Assembly: GCF_014839805.1 (NCBI RefSeq) | Contig: NC_051118.1 | Coordinates: 2,046,001-2,110,000, forward strand | Source: Manduca sexta | Taxonomy: Eukaryota > Arthropoda > Insecta > Lepidoptera > Sphingidae | Reading direction: 5' to 3' | Length of the DNA stretch: 64,000 nucleotides | Shown here: positions 1 through 11,380 of the stretch, piece after piece | How the letters are laid out: each line of letters opens with the position of its first letter | Position numbering within the stretch: position 1 is the stretch's first letter | Made by a program: the position numbers and the translations under genes | Notes under the pieces: model-generated | Seen by the model: only the letters and a program-made list of their open reading frames with translations | Database searches by the model: none | Told to the model about the DNA's origin: nothing

Positions 1-230
1 TTTACTAATTGCATTTTTGGCATCAGTATCAATCCCTAATCACCCCCTGATAGTTATTTTGGAAATATATTTAATGTACAGAATTGACCTCTCTACAGAT
101 TTATTATAAGTATAGAAGATAAGGTGCAAATTGCAGTGCTACTCGCCATACCAGATAAAAAAAATGATTGTTCCCAACCTCTTATTTTTTACTTCTTTAT
201 TTAATTCTTATGAAGTGCAAAAATACTTCC

Positions 231-312
231 CGCAGCCGGTAGGATTCGAACCTACGCTCCCAGAGGGAATCTGATTTCGAGTCAGACGCCTTAACCACTC
301 GGCCACGACTGC
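231..312 (-). tRNA. tRNA-Ser (anticodon CGA)
   Basis: An 82-nt type II serine tRNA with a long variable arm. On the minus strand the acceptor stem GCAGTCG pairs with CGGCTGC, allowing one G-T pair. The D-loop reads TGGCCGAGTGGTTAAGG (A box), the anticodon loop CTCGAAA gives anticodon CGA, and the T-arm GGTTCGAATCC is a perfect B box. CCA is not encoded, as expected in eukaryotes. A short T run follows on the minus strand and can serve as the Pol III terminator. It is identical over all 82 nt to the plus-strand copy at 1469-1550. Confidence 0.97.
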
Positions 313-410
313 CTTAAGTTTTTATCGCGGTTTAGAGCATTACAATAATTTGGTTAGAATATTCGTATGCGTTGTCTAATTAAAAAAACATGGAGTGAAG
401 TCCAATACAA

Positions 411-600
411 TGTCGACTGACGAGAGATGATTACCCCAGTCGACACAATTATGCCGGCCTGTTGGAACGGGATATACACAGGCTGATCCCGGAACGCGAC
501 ACACTTACTTGAGCCACTATGGCGGGTTTTAACACTGTGTACCGTGGTCACTATCCGGGCGGATATAAAATATATCCTACCACCAACAATAGTGTTAACA
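411..600. repeat. Dispersed repeat family A, copy 1
   Basis: Begins TGTCGACTGACGAGAGATGA and ends near a short ATATCCTACCACC motif. The same about 190-bp unit recurs at 9404-9600, and diverged or partial copies occur at 10300-10500 (inverted), 15130-15195, 21741-21893 (inverted), 25114-25260, 48819-48970 (inverted) and 57650-57760 (inverted). Shared internal landmarks are GCCGGCCTGTT, TACACAGGCTGATC and CACTATGGCGGGTTTTAA. It has no coding potential. A non-autonomous element of unknown class is the likely origin. Confidence 0.8.
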
Positions 601-1468
601 ACGTAATTGTTTCTACCCTCTGTGCTCTATATTTTCTTTTTTATTCTCACTTATTAAAAAAAGAACTATAAACCTTTACCAGCATAAGTGCAACTAATGT
701 GGGTAAGTCAAAAGTAAACACTACCTTTATCAAAACAAAATGGCAACCAAACAATATTGAAAATACTAAATTCAAGTTGACTTTAACTATTTCATTACAA
801 CACATTCCGTGTAAGCGCCGTAACGGTAACTTATGCAACCAAAATGTTTTACTATTCAACAAGGTACGTTAGTTAAGTAAATATAAAGAATATTTTACAA
901 TTTTATATTAATTAGTCCGTAATTAGCCAAATTATTATCAAGTTTATGTGTTTATGATTATTTTTCAACGCATTTTCTCGACATAGAATAAATAAGGTAA
1001 CCTTTTTAAATGATTTTTTTACCGTTTTAATGTATTTTGAAATACAAACACCACTGTCGAGTAAGAATTATGTTTATAAGTGATAAATAAACTTATTAAA
1101 AAATATATTATGATTGGCATTAAACAAGATTTTCTTATTTACCCTTGAAATCTTATCAAAAATACTAAAGCCGCGTGAAAGTTAAACGGACTACGAAGTA
1201 TAACCAACATCTGAAATATTTTATAGTGTGAGATTGTCGGAGTTTTCGGACATGACGAAACTTGTGTAGCCCGCCTGCTTGTCACATAATGTTACACTTC
1301 GTTGAACTCTCTCTCCCACTCTTAACGAGTAACGTAATGAATAGATAGTCCCTTTCAGGGGTAGACAGAAGAGTTACATCTACATTTCACCAGTTATGTT
1401 AGGTCCCATGGAAGAGTTGGCAGATATCTAATCAAATAGGGCGTGCTTTATCACTAAACACATATGAA

Positions 1469-1550
1469 GCAGTCGTGGCCGAGTGGTTAAGGCGTCTGAC
1501 TCGAAATCAGATTCCCTCTGGGAGCGTAGGTTCGAATCCTACCGGCTGCG
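1469..1550 (+). tRNA. tRNA-Ser (anticodon CGA)
   Basis: Second copy of the same 82-nt serine tRNA, now on the plus strand, with intact A box, CGA anticodon, long variable arm and B box. It is followed by CTTTTT at 1555-1560, a Pol III terminator. The two copies form a divergent pair about 1.16 kb apart. Confidence 0.97.
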
Positions 1551-2005
1551 GTTATCTTTTTATGGTTGAGCTCCGTCTGTCTTAAACTATCTTTATCCAA
1601 ATCATGCATGACCCCGACTTGATTTGGGCACTGAAAGTTAAAAACAAAAAGACTTTCTTTTTCAGGAATTAATTAAAACACACACAAATGGGGTGGTTGT
1701 AAAATAGAAAAAAAACTCTATGTTTAGTAATGAATGCATAAACTAACAGTTAACCCGGCCCTCGTTATTAATCTGTTTTTTTTTAAACTCTCACTGTAAT
1801 AAAACCTCTGCTTACACCTGAAAATAGTAAAAGCGTTATGCTATTCATACATGTATATACTTTTCTTTGTGTATGGATACTCAACAGTTAGCAGGAAATA
1901 GGAAGAAATAGATTACACATTATTACAAGTGCATTCATTTGAAGAGCTGCATTATTCATTCAAGGATGCCTCTAGTTGCATACAAATTTTATTGATCAAT
2001 ATATA

Positions 2006-2166
2006 TCATCAGCCTATCTTTGTCCACTGCTGGATATAGGCCTCCTCCAATATGTGCCATTTTACCCTGTCTTCGGTCTGTCGCATCCAATTCTTGCCAC
2101 AGGCCTTTCGCAGATGGTTACTGCACATAGATGGAATGCGTCCTACGCTAAGTTTGCCGAGCCACT
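2006..2166 (-). mobile_element. Truncated LINE 3' end (RTE-like ORF C-terminus)
   Basis: Read on the minus strand this gives a decayed peptide with KLSVGRIP, then CGKNWMRQTEDR and [12 protein letters not shown] before a stop and a TGATGA tail. This is the C-terminal tail seen in RTE-like non-LTR ORF2 proteins (family knowledge). A second copy lies at 34321-34486. Everything 5' is missing, which is typical of incomplete target-primed reverse transcription. Confidence 0.75.
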
Positions 2167-2559
2167 ACATTTTAAACTACTCAATTACAAGACCAATAAG
2201 GCACTCGTTTGACAGAAAGGCCCATGAACACACAACGAATACTACCACAGTAATGCCACCCTGAAATATTAGATGTTCAATCTCATTATGCCCAGTATTA
2301 TACTAGCTATTACCTTGTGTTGTTTTAAAGACTATTCTCTCAAACCACAACAATACTCGTATAATACTCGTATAATAATGGCCAGAAGACATAATCTACT
2401 CATTTGCACTTTTGTAAACGAGTAACTGTTATATGCTATTTTTTTATTGCCTTAGTAGACAAATGAGTGGTACGCCTGATAGTGAGCAGCATCCGTCGCC
2501 CATTGCACTTAGCAACGCCAGAGGCACAACCAAACCGTAGCCTAAAAATACTGAATGAA

Positions 2560-2765
2560 TCCTCCTAGCCGAATTTTAGGCCACGGCGGCCAATCTCAAT
2601 GGAGATCAGCCAGGTGCGCTGGAGATATTATAGCGCACAAATGTGCTATACACAGGTGCACTCTCTGTTTCTTCGCTCTCATAGTTTGGTAATACGGCAG
2701 TCCGACGTGCTTTCCGAGGCACGGGGGTATTACACCGCCAACATCCTGACTCCGAGCTGTGACTA
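2560..2765. repeat. Dispersed repeat family G, copy 1
   Basis: Contains CCTAGCCGAATTT, CCACGGCGGCCAATCTCA and TCAGCCAGGT. The same block lies inverted at about 22535-22715. It is non-coding, and its class is unidentified. Confidence 0.6.
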
Positions 2766-3177
2766 AGTAATATTTTTAAGATAGAAAAACACAGTCACAA
2801 TTATTTTGGGTCGACCCGGGATAGGAACCCAGAACCTCACCGCAGTACTCGAAATACGCCATCGAGGCAAACTAGATTTGCTATAAAGACGACCATTAAA
2901 TATACTCAGTAACCAATTCTATACAGTCATCATAATGTTATATATCCAATATACTTCTACTATACTAAATAATATGAATTTAACCATTGTAAGGAGATAA
3001 TTAGTATAGTAACAATTTGAGCTCAAAATTAAAGTTGGCAAAACGCGGTAAAAATGCCAGTGAAAGATGTCTTTGACTGCGTTTGTATCCAGTAAGCCAG
3101 TATCACTGAGACCCATGACAGAACCTCAGGAGCTTCATATGAGTCATCTAGTTAAATGACTGATAATTAAATTCCAG

Positions 3178-3325
3178 GTCCTGGCTCCACGAAGCCTGCA
3201 ACCATTCCAAAAAGCCAGCTGAAGTACTTATCATTCGTGGTGCAGGGGAACGGTCGTTCCAGACAGAAGTACAACTACTGGAATGCCAGGAACATTGCTA
3301 AGGATCCTAGAATTAACTTTAAGAG
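3178..3325 (+). CDS. Pancreatic-lipase-family gene, exon (N-terminal part)
   Basis: Bounded by acceptor TTCCAG and donor GTAAGA. The frame that stays open begins with the last two bases of a codon and reads PGSTKPATIPKSQLKYLSFV through WNARNIAKDPRINFK. It joins in phase to the exon at 3940 to give NFKRRTLLLAIGYLDS, the strand-and-turn that holds the HG motif in active lipases. A preceding exon with start codon and signal peptide must exist upstream, but I could not find it between 1551 and 3177. It is the least certain of the four exons because it precedes the diagnostic motifs. Confidence 0.75.
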
Positions 3326-3714
3326 GTAAGATTTTAAAGAATTTTTGCTTTCTAAGTTCTAATTGTTTTTCAGAACTTTGTAAGTACGATTTATACATAA
3401 TTTTGTCACTTGAGAATCTTTTGTAAATTTTCTTTTTGCCCATAATGTCTTAAGCTCAGTCCAAATATAGCGAGTGCCAAGAGGTATTACCTTCTTTAAT
3501 GGTCGATAGCATTATGCTGGCCTGTCTTATTGCATATACAGTAGGCAGCAGTCGACATCAGAACAATCGTTGCACCCCCTTAGAAAACTAATTGCGCTCC
3601 ACCTCCAAAAGCAGGGTCAAGATCTAAAAAATTGAAGTCTTTCATCAGACGTGATATTCAGTACACAAACACATATCATCACATCGTTATTAGCATAATG
3701 ATGATGCAATCAGG

Positions 3715-3880
3715 TATCCCAAGTTTCGCCATGTGTGTTCCGTCCCATGATGAGATTTGGGCCGAGCCTTATCGCCATATCAGGCACAAACTCCAGACTC
3801 CGGGCTGATACTAAACAGAAAAACCCAATATCACTGCCCGACCCAGGATTCGAATTAGGGACATCATAACAATGACCTGA
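3715..3880. repeat. tRNA-like dispersed repeat family H, copy 1 (in lipase intron)
   Basis: Contains GGGCTGATACT, AAAACCCAATA and CCCAGGATTCGAA. The same series of landmarks occurs at 14150-14270. The segment resembling a B box (GGATTCGAA) suggests a tRNA-derived SINE. It ends about 60 bp before the next lipase exon. Confidence 0.5.
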
Positions 3881-3939
3881 CATATTTTAGAATATTTCTG
3901 TCTAAAGCAATCAACTGATCTTCTAATTAAAATTTCCAG

Positions 3940-4080
3940 GAGGACGCTTCTCCTGGCTATCGGGTACTTGGACAGTCCCAGCTTCCCCATCTCAGCTATG
4001 TTCGCGAACGAGTACGAGGACATCGGCTACAACATCATCATTGTAGACAATCAAAGATTTGCCACAGTACACTACCATCT
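3940..4080 (+). CDS. Pancreatic-lipase-family gene, exon
   Basis: A 141-nt exon after acceptor TTTCCAG and before donor GTAAGTA. It encodes RTLLLAIGYLDS, then SAMFANEYEDIGYNIIIVDN and FATVHYHL. These are the first core strands of the alpha/beta-hydrolase fold (family knowledge: TxxxIHGY followed by a VIVVDW-like strand). Here the strand reads LLLAIGY, so the HG pair that helps form the oxyanion hole is absent. The usual Trp after VD is Asn. Confidence 0.88.
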
Positions 4081-4286
4081 GTAAGTACATATTAAAGCCT
4101 GTCTCCCGGAGGGGTAGACATGGAGTAGACAATGTAAAATTAGTGTTATAAGTATATTAAATTTGACGGTCGAATTTCAACCACTGGAGACTCACTTGAA
4201 TTAGATAACATGAAGACGACCTTTACCAATTCAAATGAAATCACGGATTATAACGTCAGCCTATGGATAACCCCCTATTAACCCCC

Positions 4287-4324
4287 CCCCTTTCTCTTTC
4301 TCTCTCTCTCTCTCTCTTATCTCT
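4287..4324 (+). repeat. Pyrimidine (TC)n tract
   Basis: Simple CTTTCTCTTTCTCTCTCTCT run in the lipase intron, ending 50 bp upstream of the exon at 4375. Confidence 0.9.
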
Positions 4325-4374
4325 AGTCCATACAAGATATACAAATCTTAAAACTACCCTTATTTTCGCAACAG

Positions 4375-4636
4375 AGCCAGTCGGCTGATGCGCCCAGTTG
4401 GGAAGCACGTAGCCGAAGTCTTGGTCCAGCTAACCCAGGCTGGGCTAGATCCTTCAAAGCTAGAACTCTTAGGGTTCAGCCTGGGAGGGCAGACGGTGAG
4501 CTACGTGGCGAAGAACTACCAGCAAATGACTGGGAAGAATGTATCGAATATAGTTGCGCTGGAGCCATCTGGACCCTGCTTCAGGACCCTGGGGAAGGAA
4601 GATCGGTTGGATGCTTCTAATGCTGACTTTGTGCAA
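4375..4636 (+). CDS. Pancreatic-lipase-family gene, nucleophile-elbow exon
   Basis: A 262-nt exon (acceptor GCAACAG, donor GTAAGAA). It encodes ASRLMRPVGKHVAEVLVQL, then LELLGFSLGGQTVSYVAK and NIVALEPSGPCF. GFSLGG is the Gly-x-Ser-x-Gly nucleophile elbow with the catalytic Ser present. The next block normally reads GLDPAGPxF with the catalytic Asp; here it reads ALEPSGPCF, so Asp is replaced by Glu. RLDASNADFVQV matches the family's RLD-x-x-DA-x-FV-x-V segment and runs in frame into the last exon. Confidence 0.93.
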
Positions 4637-4989
4637 GTAAGAACAGACATATAAATGTAGATAATGAGTATAGTTAAAGAGAATGTACCGAGGAAATCAG
4701 TTAGTAAATTGTCAGTTGTGTAGGAAAAGAGAATGTGCTGACAATTTTAGACGAAAATCGTATACTGGTCCAGCTTTTCACCAAAGCTGAGAAAAGTTAG
4801 TGGAGTAGGTTTCATATATTTCAAAACAGTGGGCTACATTGATGATACGAAGGAGGTTCAGGAGGTTCAATATCCAACTACCACGTTGATCAAAAAATAT
4901 TAAATTCTCGATTGGATAATTAGGTGTAGCATGTTCCTATCAAATACGTCACTAATCACGTCAATTTACATTTTTAATATCTTTTCCAG

Positions 4990-5409
4990 GTCCTTCACAC
5001 CAACATAGATGGCTACGGAATGGCCACCCCCATGGGTCACGTGGACTTCTACATCAACGGTGGGGAGTATCAACCCTCGGACCTAAACCTATACCCCTGC
5101 ACCACGACTTGCAGCCATTTCAGGGTCCTAGCCCTTTGGGTCGTCGCTCTTAGGCACCCTGGAAAGTTCCTAGGCATCAAATGCAAGAGCATCCAACAAG
5201 CTAGGGATGGGAAATGCTTCGAGAATTGTCCCGTAGAGATAAACAATATGGATCTAACCATAGACAAGAAGAAACATGGGATCTTTTTCGTGTCGACAAG
5301 CAAGGAGTATCCGTACTTCTTAGGTTCTAAGGGGTTGAAAGAGGATTATCTTTATTGGAAAAAAATAACTAATATTAATGATGGAAATGAAGTTGAATTG
5401 TATACTTGA
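4990..5409 (+). CDS. Pancreatic-lipase-family gene, terminal exon with catalytic-His region
   Basis: Acceptor TTTTCCAG, then VLHTNIDGYGMATPMGHVDF, YINGGEYQPSDLN, and Cys-rich CTTTCSHFRVLALWVVAL, ending at TGA 5407-5409. GH-x-DFY-x-N-GG-x-QP and CSH-x-R are hallmarks of secreted insect lipases and phospholipase A1-like proteins, and the CSH histidine is the third triad residue. The four visible exons encode about 323 residues, near the usual mature length. An ATAAA-type poly(A) signal lies at 5524-5529. With Ser and His kept, Asp changed to Glu and HG lost, this is either a weak or altered lipase or a non-enzymatic family member. All exons are open with good splice sites, so I do not call it a pseudogene. 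Confidence 0.93.
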   Translation, partial: VLHTNIDGYGMATPMGHVDFYINGGEYQPSDLNLYPCTTTCSHFRVLALWVVALRHPGKFLGIKCKSIQQARDGKCFENCPVEINNMDLTIDKKKHGIFFVSTSKEYPYFLGSKGLKEDYLYWKKITNINDGNEVELYT

Positions 5410-5523
5410 GAATTCGTGTATCAAGTATTATGGACTTTATTGAATTAACATTATTAGATAATAATTTGTAGTGAGTTGTGATAATAAGAATATATTTTTC
5501 AAGAAATGGGCACATTGTACCTC

Positions 5524-5529
5524 AATAAA
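5524..5529 (+). terminator. Poly(A) signal of the lipase-like gene
   Basis: AATAAA, 115 nt after the lipase stop codon, the first good signal downstream. Confidence 0.6.
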
Positions 5530-8500
5530 ATGATTTTCGACATCCAAAGAAAATTTTTTATAATAATTCCTGAACCTACTTTAAAAATTTGTTCAATATA
5601 TAATGCAAAATGAAATTATAAAAAACGTTACAATATGGACACTGAGATACCACCATGAAACAATAGAGCAAATTTAAATAAATACAAAATAGGTTCTAAA
5701 ATGATATAATAAGTCTACCTAGTCGTAAACTACACCTAAACTAAATGCTAAGTAATTACTTGACAAAACACAATTATATAATGTGCTAATTCGTCGTTTT
5801 TACTTTGCGTCGCTGAATAAAAATGAATATATTAAGGTCAATCGTATGAACGCAGCCATTCATGATTCATGAACGCTACTTTAAGTATGATCGAATTAAA
5901 TGTTGCCAAGCTACTCAAATTTCCCTAGACAGGGCGGTGTTTATCTGGATTGAACGTATGTAATTTAAACAAACAAATTAACATTACTGGTTTTGCATAA
6001 CGATTTCTTATGTTTACGTTAATGTTAGACATTGAAATAAAACTATTTACGGATATTATCGCGGTTATCTATATTATATTTTTCTCCCCACGTTTTAAAA
6101 ACTTTACAACCCATAAAATGGTCACCGGGCGTTTCATTATAGTTTATCAATTTTAGGGTTTATATAAATTAGGAACGATGCTATAGATATAGTTCACTCT
6201 TGCGTCGGGAATTGTGACTAGAATTTACTGAATTAATTCATATCCCTGACTATAGTGATAAAATTTTAAAAATACAAGCTTGCCATTGAGTTTAATGTTT
6301 CTATATTAGCCTTATTCTATTATGTTTATAAATTTAATTTTACTTTACTATTAGTGCATTTATTATAAAAAAATAAAAACTCCAGAACGCTTCTAATTTT
6401 AATTTACATTTTTTAGCATTATGAATTCCAAATATGTAAGGCTACGCTACGCTAACAATAAATTGTTCCAGAAAATAGAAACTATTTCTTCAATAGTACA
6501 AAACACTTTAAAGGGTAATTTTATAAAAACCAGGTATCACACAATGCGTAAACGTCAAATTGCCGCAATGACGCAAGCTGACAAGAAGGGAAAAATCCTT
6601 GACGATCTTTTCTTCAATCTTTCAAAATGGTGTTTCGCTGTCGCGGGTTTCTTTCTCAATTATGTCAATTAATACGAAAATGAACTTCAAATTGCAAGTG
6701 TAGTTTGCGAATCCCGTCCGACGTCCTGTGAAATATTTCGGTGTGAAAATTCCTAGATGCTTATAATTGGTGATAAAAAAAATTCAATTGTGGATTCAAA
6801 ATCAATTGCCTCTGTGATGTTTGTGTTCCTTCTGGCTGTTATTTAAAGGTGCTTACGTAAGTATTGCTTGTTTTTTTTGTTATTAAACATGTTTATTCAT
6901 GGTATCATATGGGTTGGAGTTTTTTTTTTACAATGAAATGACTAAGGAAATTCGCTATCGGCTTAATTTCGCGCCTGTTTTAACACATCGGCGCAGGTTT
7001 TATATATTTTTATTGCGTATTAAAGGTAATGGCACGCAGTAATTAGGTTAAAATGTTGTGCTATCATGAAGAACAGGTTTTTGTGCGAAGGTTGCTCGTA
7101 TTTATTGCGATATGAAGCCGTATTATTTTCCGCACGCTGACATTGGCAATATTTTTGGTAGATAAAGTAAATTGGTTTTGCATAGCAGGCAATAGACATT
7201 ATGTTAATTTGGGCTAAATGTTCTAGAGAAGCACAAACGGGTCCAAACAGTATTCATATGCAAAATTAAATTTAAAAATATCATTGATGCAGTATTATTA
7301 AAATTTCATTTAAATTTAAAATTGCAATATCGAAAAAATATTTTTCAAATCAGCATAGTGTTGAAAAGCAGCAATATTTTACAAAACAACTTTTCTATAT
7401 CTGATGGAATTTATTTATAACCATTCCATTATTTGTGGACAGCAGCCAAGTCAGAAATATCAACATTTCAATAGATATAAATTGTGTGCAATAAAAATAA
7501 TTGACAAATTTATTTATTCCCAGAAACTACTTCTATCTATATACTTTTGTTCAATCTTAAGATTATCATATTATAAATGCTTCATAGCTGCTTTGGGGTC
7601 ACCAGTTTTTTTTTTTTTCATTTTAAAGTCAACATTGTACAAGAAAGTAGTACCATAACATGGCAAGGTTTTTTATTTTCTTGGTCAAGCTAAACTGATA
7701 ATTGTTCAAGTGCTTATAAAGGCTACATTTTCCTAAACATGTTTGTGAGTTAATAAATTAAATGCATATTTAAAATTAAAACACTTTAATGCCAATATCG
7801 CCATATGCAACACAAATAATGTGCAGGTTTGCCCCAACAAAATTCTGGATTGCTACCTAACAGAAGTGTGGTTAAAGCAACCTGCCCATGAATACTTCTT
7901 GCTGGGAAGATGTAATAGCTGCACACATTTTCATCACCACCGGTGGTTTTTGTATGAAAATGTAGAGTACACTAACGTTAAAAAAATATTATTAACCCCA
8001 TGACAGTCTGTATAAGATGTTTAGCATCTACGAGTATTATGTCATTAGGATAATTCCCAGATTTTACAAACTTTCCAGTACAATTTTGTATGGTAGTTAA
8101 ATTCCAGGGTCTACCCTTGTTTACCCTGATGATAAATTTATTCTATTTTGTATTTTAAAGGAGCATCAATACAATATGTAAATGGCATAAAACAAAAAAC
8201 AAAATCATTAAACTAATACAAAATTACTTACAGCCTTAATTTCATTTGAACCCCTATATAGTATACATCTAAATAAGCTTATAAAAAGTTACTTATCCTG
8301 GGCAAATCTGCCACAAATTAGTTTAGTAGTAGACCTATCATCCCATTAAATAGGAATTGCATATTTCATACACAACATAATCTCAGGCTAGTCCCAGACC
8401 GGGGCATGCAGAGATGTGCACCAATTTTTTTTTACCCTGGAAATATGGTAAATAGAAATCAAAGAGTCTAGAATATGAGGCAGAAACAAATCAAAGCTAA

Positions 8501-9400
8501 CACTCAACATTGGTTTTCAATGAAATTAATACAACCTTGATATCTACTGTTTATTGGCCAAAATGTATGAACAATCTTAATGCATATTCTTTAGGAATCC
8601 ATCACAGACTTACAAAAAATTGAATACTTTGTTACATTTTATTGTGATTGGTTTATTTTCCCTATCTGCAGATATTTATTATGATTGTCTATAAATTTAG
8701 CCTTTCAGCACACCTCTACCAATGAAATAACATAGAATAACATTTCACAAGGTTGGCTCTCCATAAAACCATTGACAATGCCAAAGTAAATTTCCCCCAA
8801 TGTCAGCATTCCGAATCCATTAACACTAAAACACTAGTCAATACTGGGTGTTATTATTATTCATCTCATGATGAACTTACAGTGTGATGTATGATATCCT
8901 TCCTTATTGATTTACCTGGAATAATATCCTTATTGTATATGTATCGTATGAGATTTCATTGATAGAAACAAATTTAATGTGATTGTGTTTTTGAATTTTA
9001 CGATTTTTTCCAATATTAAATAATAAATTTATCGAATAATACTTTAGTTACTACTAAACTAAATATGAACTGTAAATATTTATGTTTGCCTGCGCTTATA
9101 TTAAAATTGCTAGATCAAATTTAGTGATATTAAAATGGCATGGTTTTTAATAATGACAGTTCTGGCTTCAATTGTAGACAATTTTAATCAAAGAACACAG
9201 CATTACTCAAAGAAGGATTTAGACCATCCATCCTGAGCTGATGTAAGGCTTTTTAATAAACCTTATATGTCTTTGAAATGCTCATGCACACTTTTAGACA
9301 TAAAACACAATTGTACTTCATAATATAAATAACTATTTTTTTTATACAGCCATGGCTACATGCACTGATGGTATGAGGAGTAGGCTCCAATAAAGTGATA
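5530..9400. other. Intergenic, no supported gene
   Basis: AT-rich sequence. A piece of MITE family D lies at about 6030-6150 (AATAAAACTATTTACGG, then TCTCCCCACGTTTT and GGTCACCGGGCG). Short open frames at 6421-6672 and 7404-7658 are AT-composed with no recognisable motif. I see no coding exons. Confidence 0.6.
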
Positions 9401-9403
9401 AAA

Positions 9404-9600
9404 TGTCGACTGACGAGAGATGATTACCCTCTGATAGTCAACGCAAATATGCCGGCGTGTTGAAACCGGCTATACACAGGCTGATCCGAGAACGCGACAC
9501 ATTTTCGTGGACCACTATGGTGGGTTTTAACATCTTGTGTACGGTGGTCGCTATCCGGGCGGATATAAAATATATCCTACCACCAGCAAACATGTAAACA
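9404..9600. repeat. Dispersed repeat family A, copy 2
   Basis: Near-identical to 411-600 over the whole unit, from TGTCGACTGACGAGAGATGA to the ATATCCTACCACCAGCAA end. It is the second best preserved copy. Confidence 0.8.
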
Positions 9601-10009
9601 AGGAATATAGAAGTCAGTTTTTTGTCAGTCTGGCTCGAATCGGCGACTTCTCACCAGTGAATTCCTTATTACGATATTGCTACTACGCGGTGAAATTTAA
9701 AAAACTACATGATTAACGTGTAGAAATGCTAGGAGCTTTCGTGGGCTTTGTTACATTCTCAACGGAATTAGGTTCCAGATTATGGTGATTTGCGTAAAAT
9801 ATTTAACGATGACGTAGAAATTGGCCTACTTTAACTCAGTAAAGCTCAAGAGGGGAATATTCAAGATTGCTAGAGTTTGATAAGGTGTTTGTGGTGAAAA
9901 CATGAAATAACTAAGGATTTTCCCCGGTGGCGTATCTGTAATGGTGCGAGTGCTGTCTATCTGCTAAGATCTCGGATTTATTTATTTTTTTATTCCTTTG
10001 AATAACGAT

Positions 10010-10290
10010 ACGAGCTTGCCTAAATTTGCATAAACAGTAGAAACGTCATGCAACACCTTAAATTACAAAGTATTGTTTGATATTCCATTGCGTCATCCTG
10101 AGACATGAGATGTTAAGTCTTATTATGTTCAGTAGTTACACTGGCTACAATGTCCTTCAAATTGGAACACAACAGTACACACTGCTGCTTGGCGACAGAT
10201 ATAGACAGTTTCCACCCAGGCAGACTCTCACATATGAGAGACCTACCACCAGTAAAGGATCCGACCAGTTTGGGTAGATGACAATGGAAG
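10010..10290. repeat. Dispersed repeat family B, copy 1
   Basis: Shares GTAGAAAC, CAACACCTT, TGGCTACAATGTCCTTCAAA, CACTGCTGCTTGGCG and CACATATGAGAG with 23620-23945. Inverted copies of the left half lie at 20165-20330 and 36690-36865. It is non-coding. A family A fragment follows in inverted orientation to about 10500. Confidence 0.7.
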
Positions 10291-10507
10291 GTTATTTGTA
10301 TCCGCTCGGATAGCAGCCATCAGACACAAGGTGAAAAACACTCCATTGTAGCTCACGCGTGTCCCGTTCCGAGATCAGTTTGCTTCGGTTTCGAACAGGC
10401 CGGCGTAATTGTAACGACTGGCAAGAGATGCTCTTCTCTCGTCATTAGACAATCTATCGTAACACCATTTTGCTTACCATCAGGTGCAGTGGGTTACATT
10501 GCTTTGT

Positions 10508-10950
10508 CCGTGTAAAAAAATACTAATTAGTTGTCGAAACGCAAGTGTGTGATTTGAATCAGGGAAAAAGGTATGTCGCTTTGTGTGTTCAAATTATGAT
10601 TGGATTTTTTGATAATTTAAATAATTGTAATGACCACTTTGTTCTCATGCTTCCGGATAAAAAAAAATGCTAGATTATACCTCCATTTAAACTGTACCCT
10701 GTAGTGTCAGTTACTCCGAATTCCTCCCATATTATATAATTGGCTGTGCCCGTGTAAAAATATAACTAATTAGTTGTCGAAGTACAAGTGTGTAGATATT
10801 TTGAATCAGGGAAAAAGGCATGTTGTTTTGTGTATTCAAATACGAAAAATTATAATGGCCGCTTTCTCACGTTTTCGGTTTAAAGAATGCTGGATTATAC
10901 CTTGCTCCATTTAACCTGTATCCTGTAGTGTCGGTCACTCGCAATTCCAA
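10508..10950 (+). repeat. Diverged two-copy tandem duplication
   Basis: The segment from CGTGTAAAAA...ACTAATTAGTTGTCGAA at 10508 is repeated 242 bp downstream at 10750. Both copies carry TTGAATCAGGGAAAAAGG, GATTATACCT and CCTGTAGTGTC in the same order. They are clearly diverged, so the duplication is not recent. Confidence 0.8.
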
Positions 10951-11087
10951 TGATTATAATTTACCATCCAGTAACCAAATATTTGTCATTTATGCTATAA
11001 AAAAACAATATTTCGCAGTAAACATCACACTATAATGTCGAACTAAATAACTAATAAATAACTTGACTGCAAAGATGTTTTAATCGT

Positions 11088-11380
11088 TAATCACTTTCTC
11101 TGATCTCGGGATCTGTATTGAAGAGCCAACCTATAAAACTGGTGCTCACGAGCAACTACATCCAAGGTATATCCTACTAATATTTTAATGCGGAAGTTTG
11201 TCAAAGTATTTGTAAGCCACTCACGTGGAAACCACTGAATGGATTTGGATGAAATTTGGCAAACAGATAGATCAAGTCTTTGATTAGGATATAGTCCAAT
11301 TTGTATCCTGGAAGAATATAGTGAAATCTTATTTTGGAAAAAATCTACCGGAGATGTGTGCGAAAGCAAAATTTATATTA
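11088..11380. repeat. Dispersed repeat, lepidopteran type
   Basis: Contains TATCCTACTAATATTTTAAT, GCGGAAGTTTGT and TGGATTTGGATGAAATTTGG. Strings of this type are very common in lepidopteran genomes. A related fragment with CCAAATTTCATCGAAAA lies near 13080, and one with CCAAATTTCATTAAAATCCG at about 42385-42600. Confidence 0.55.

Noticed and set aside
1551..3177. Search for the lipase signal-peptide exon
   Set aside because: No ATG with a hydrophobic run and a phase-1 donor was found. Frames here are LINE and repeat debris.
6421..6672. 83-codon open frame after the lipase gene
   Set aside because: An acceptor-like TTTTTTAG precedes it, but the peptide has no recognised motif and there is no partner exon.
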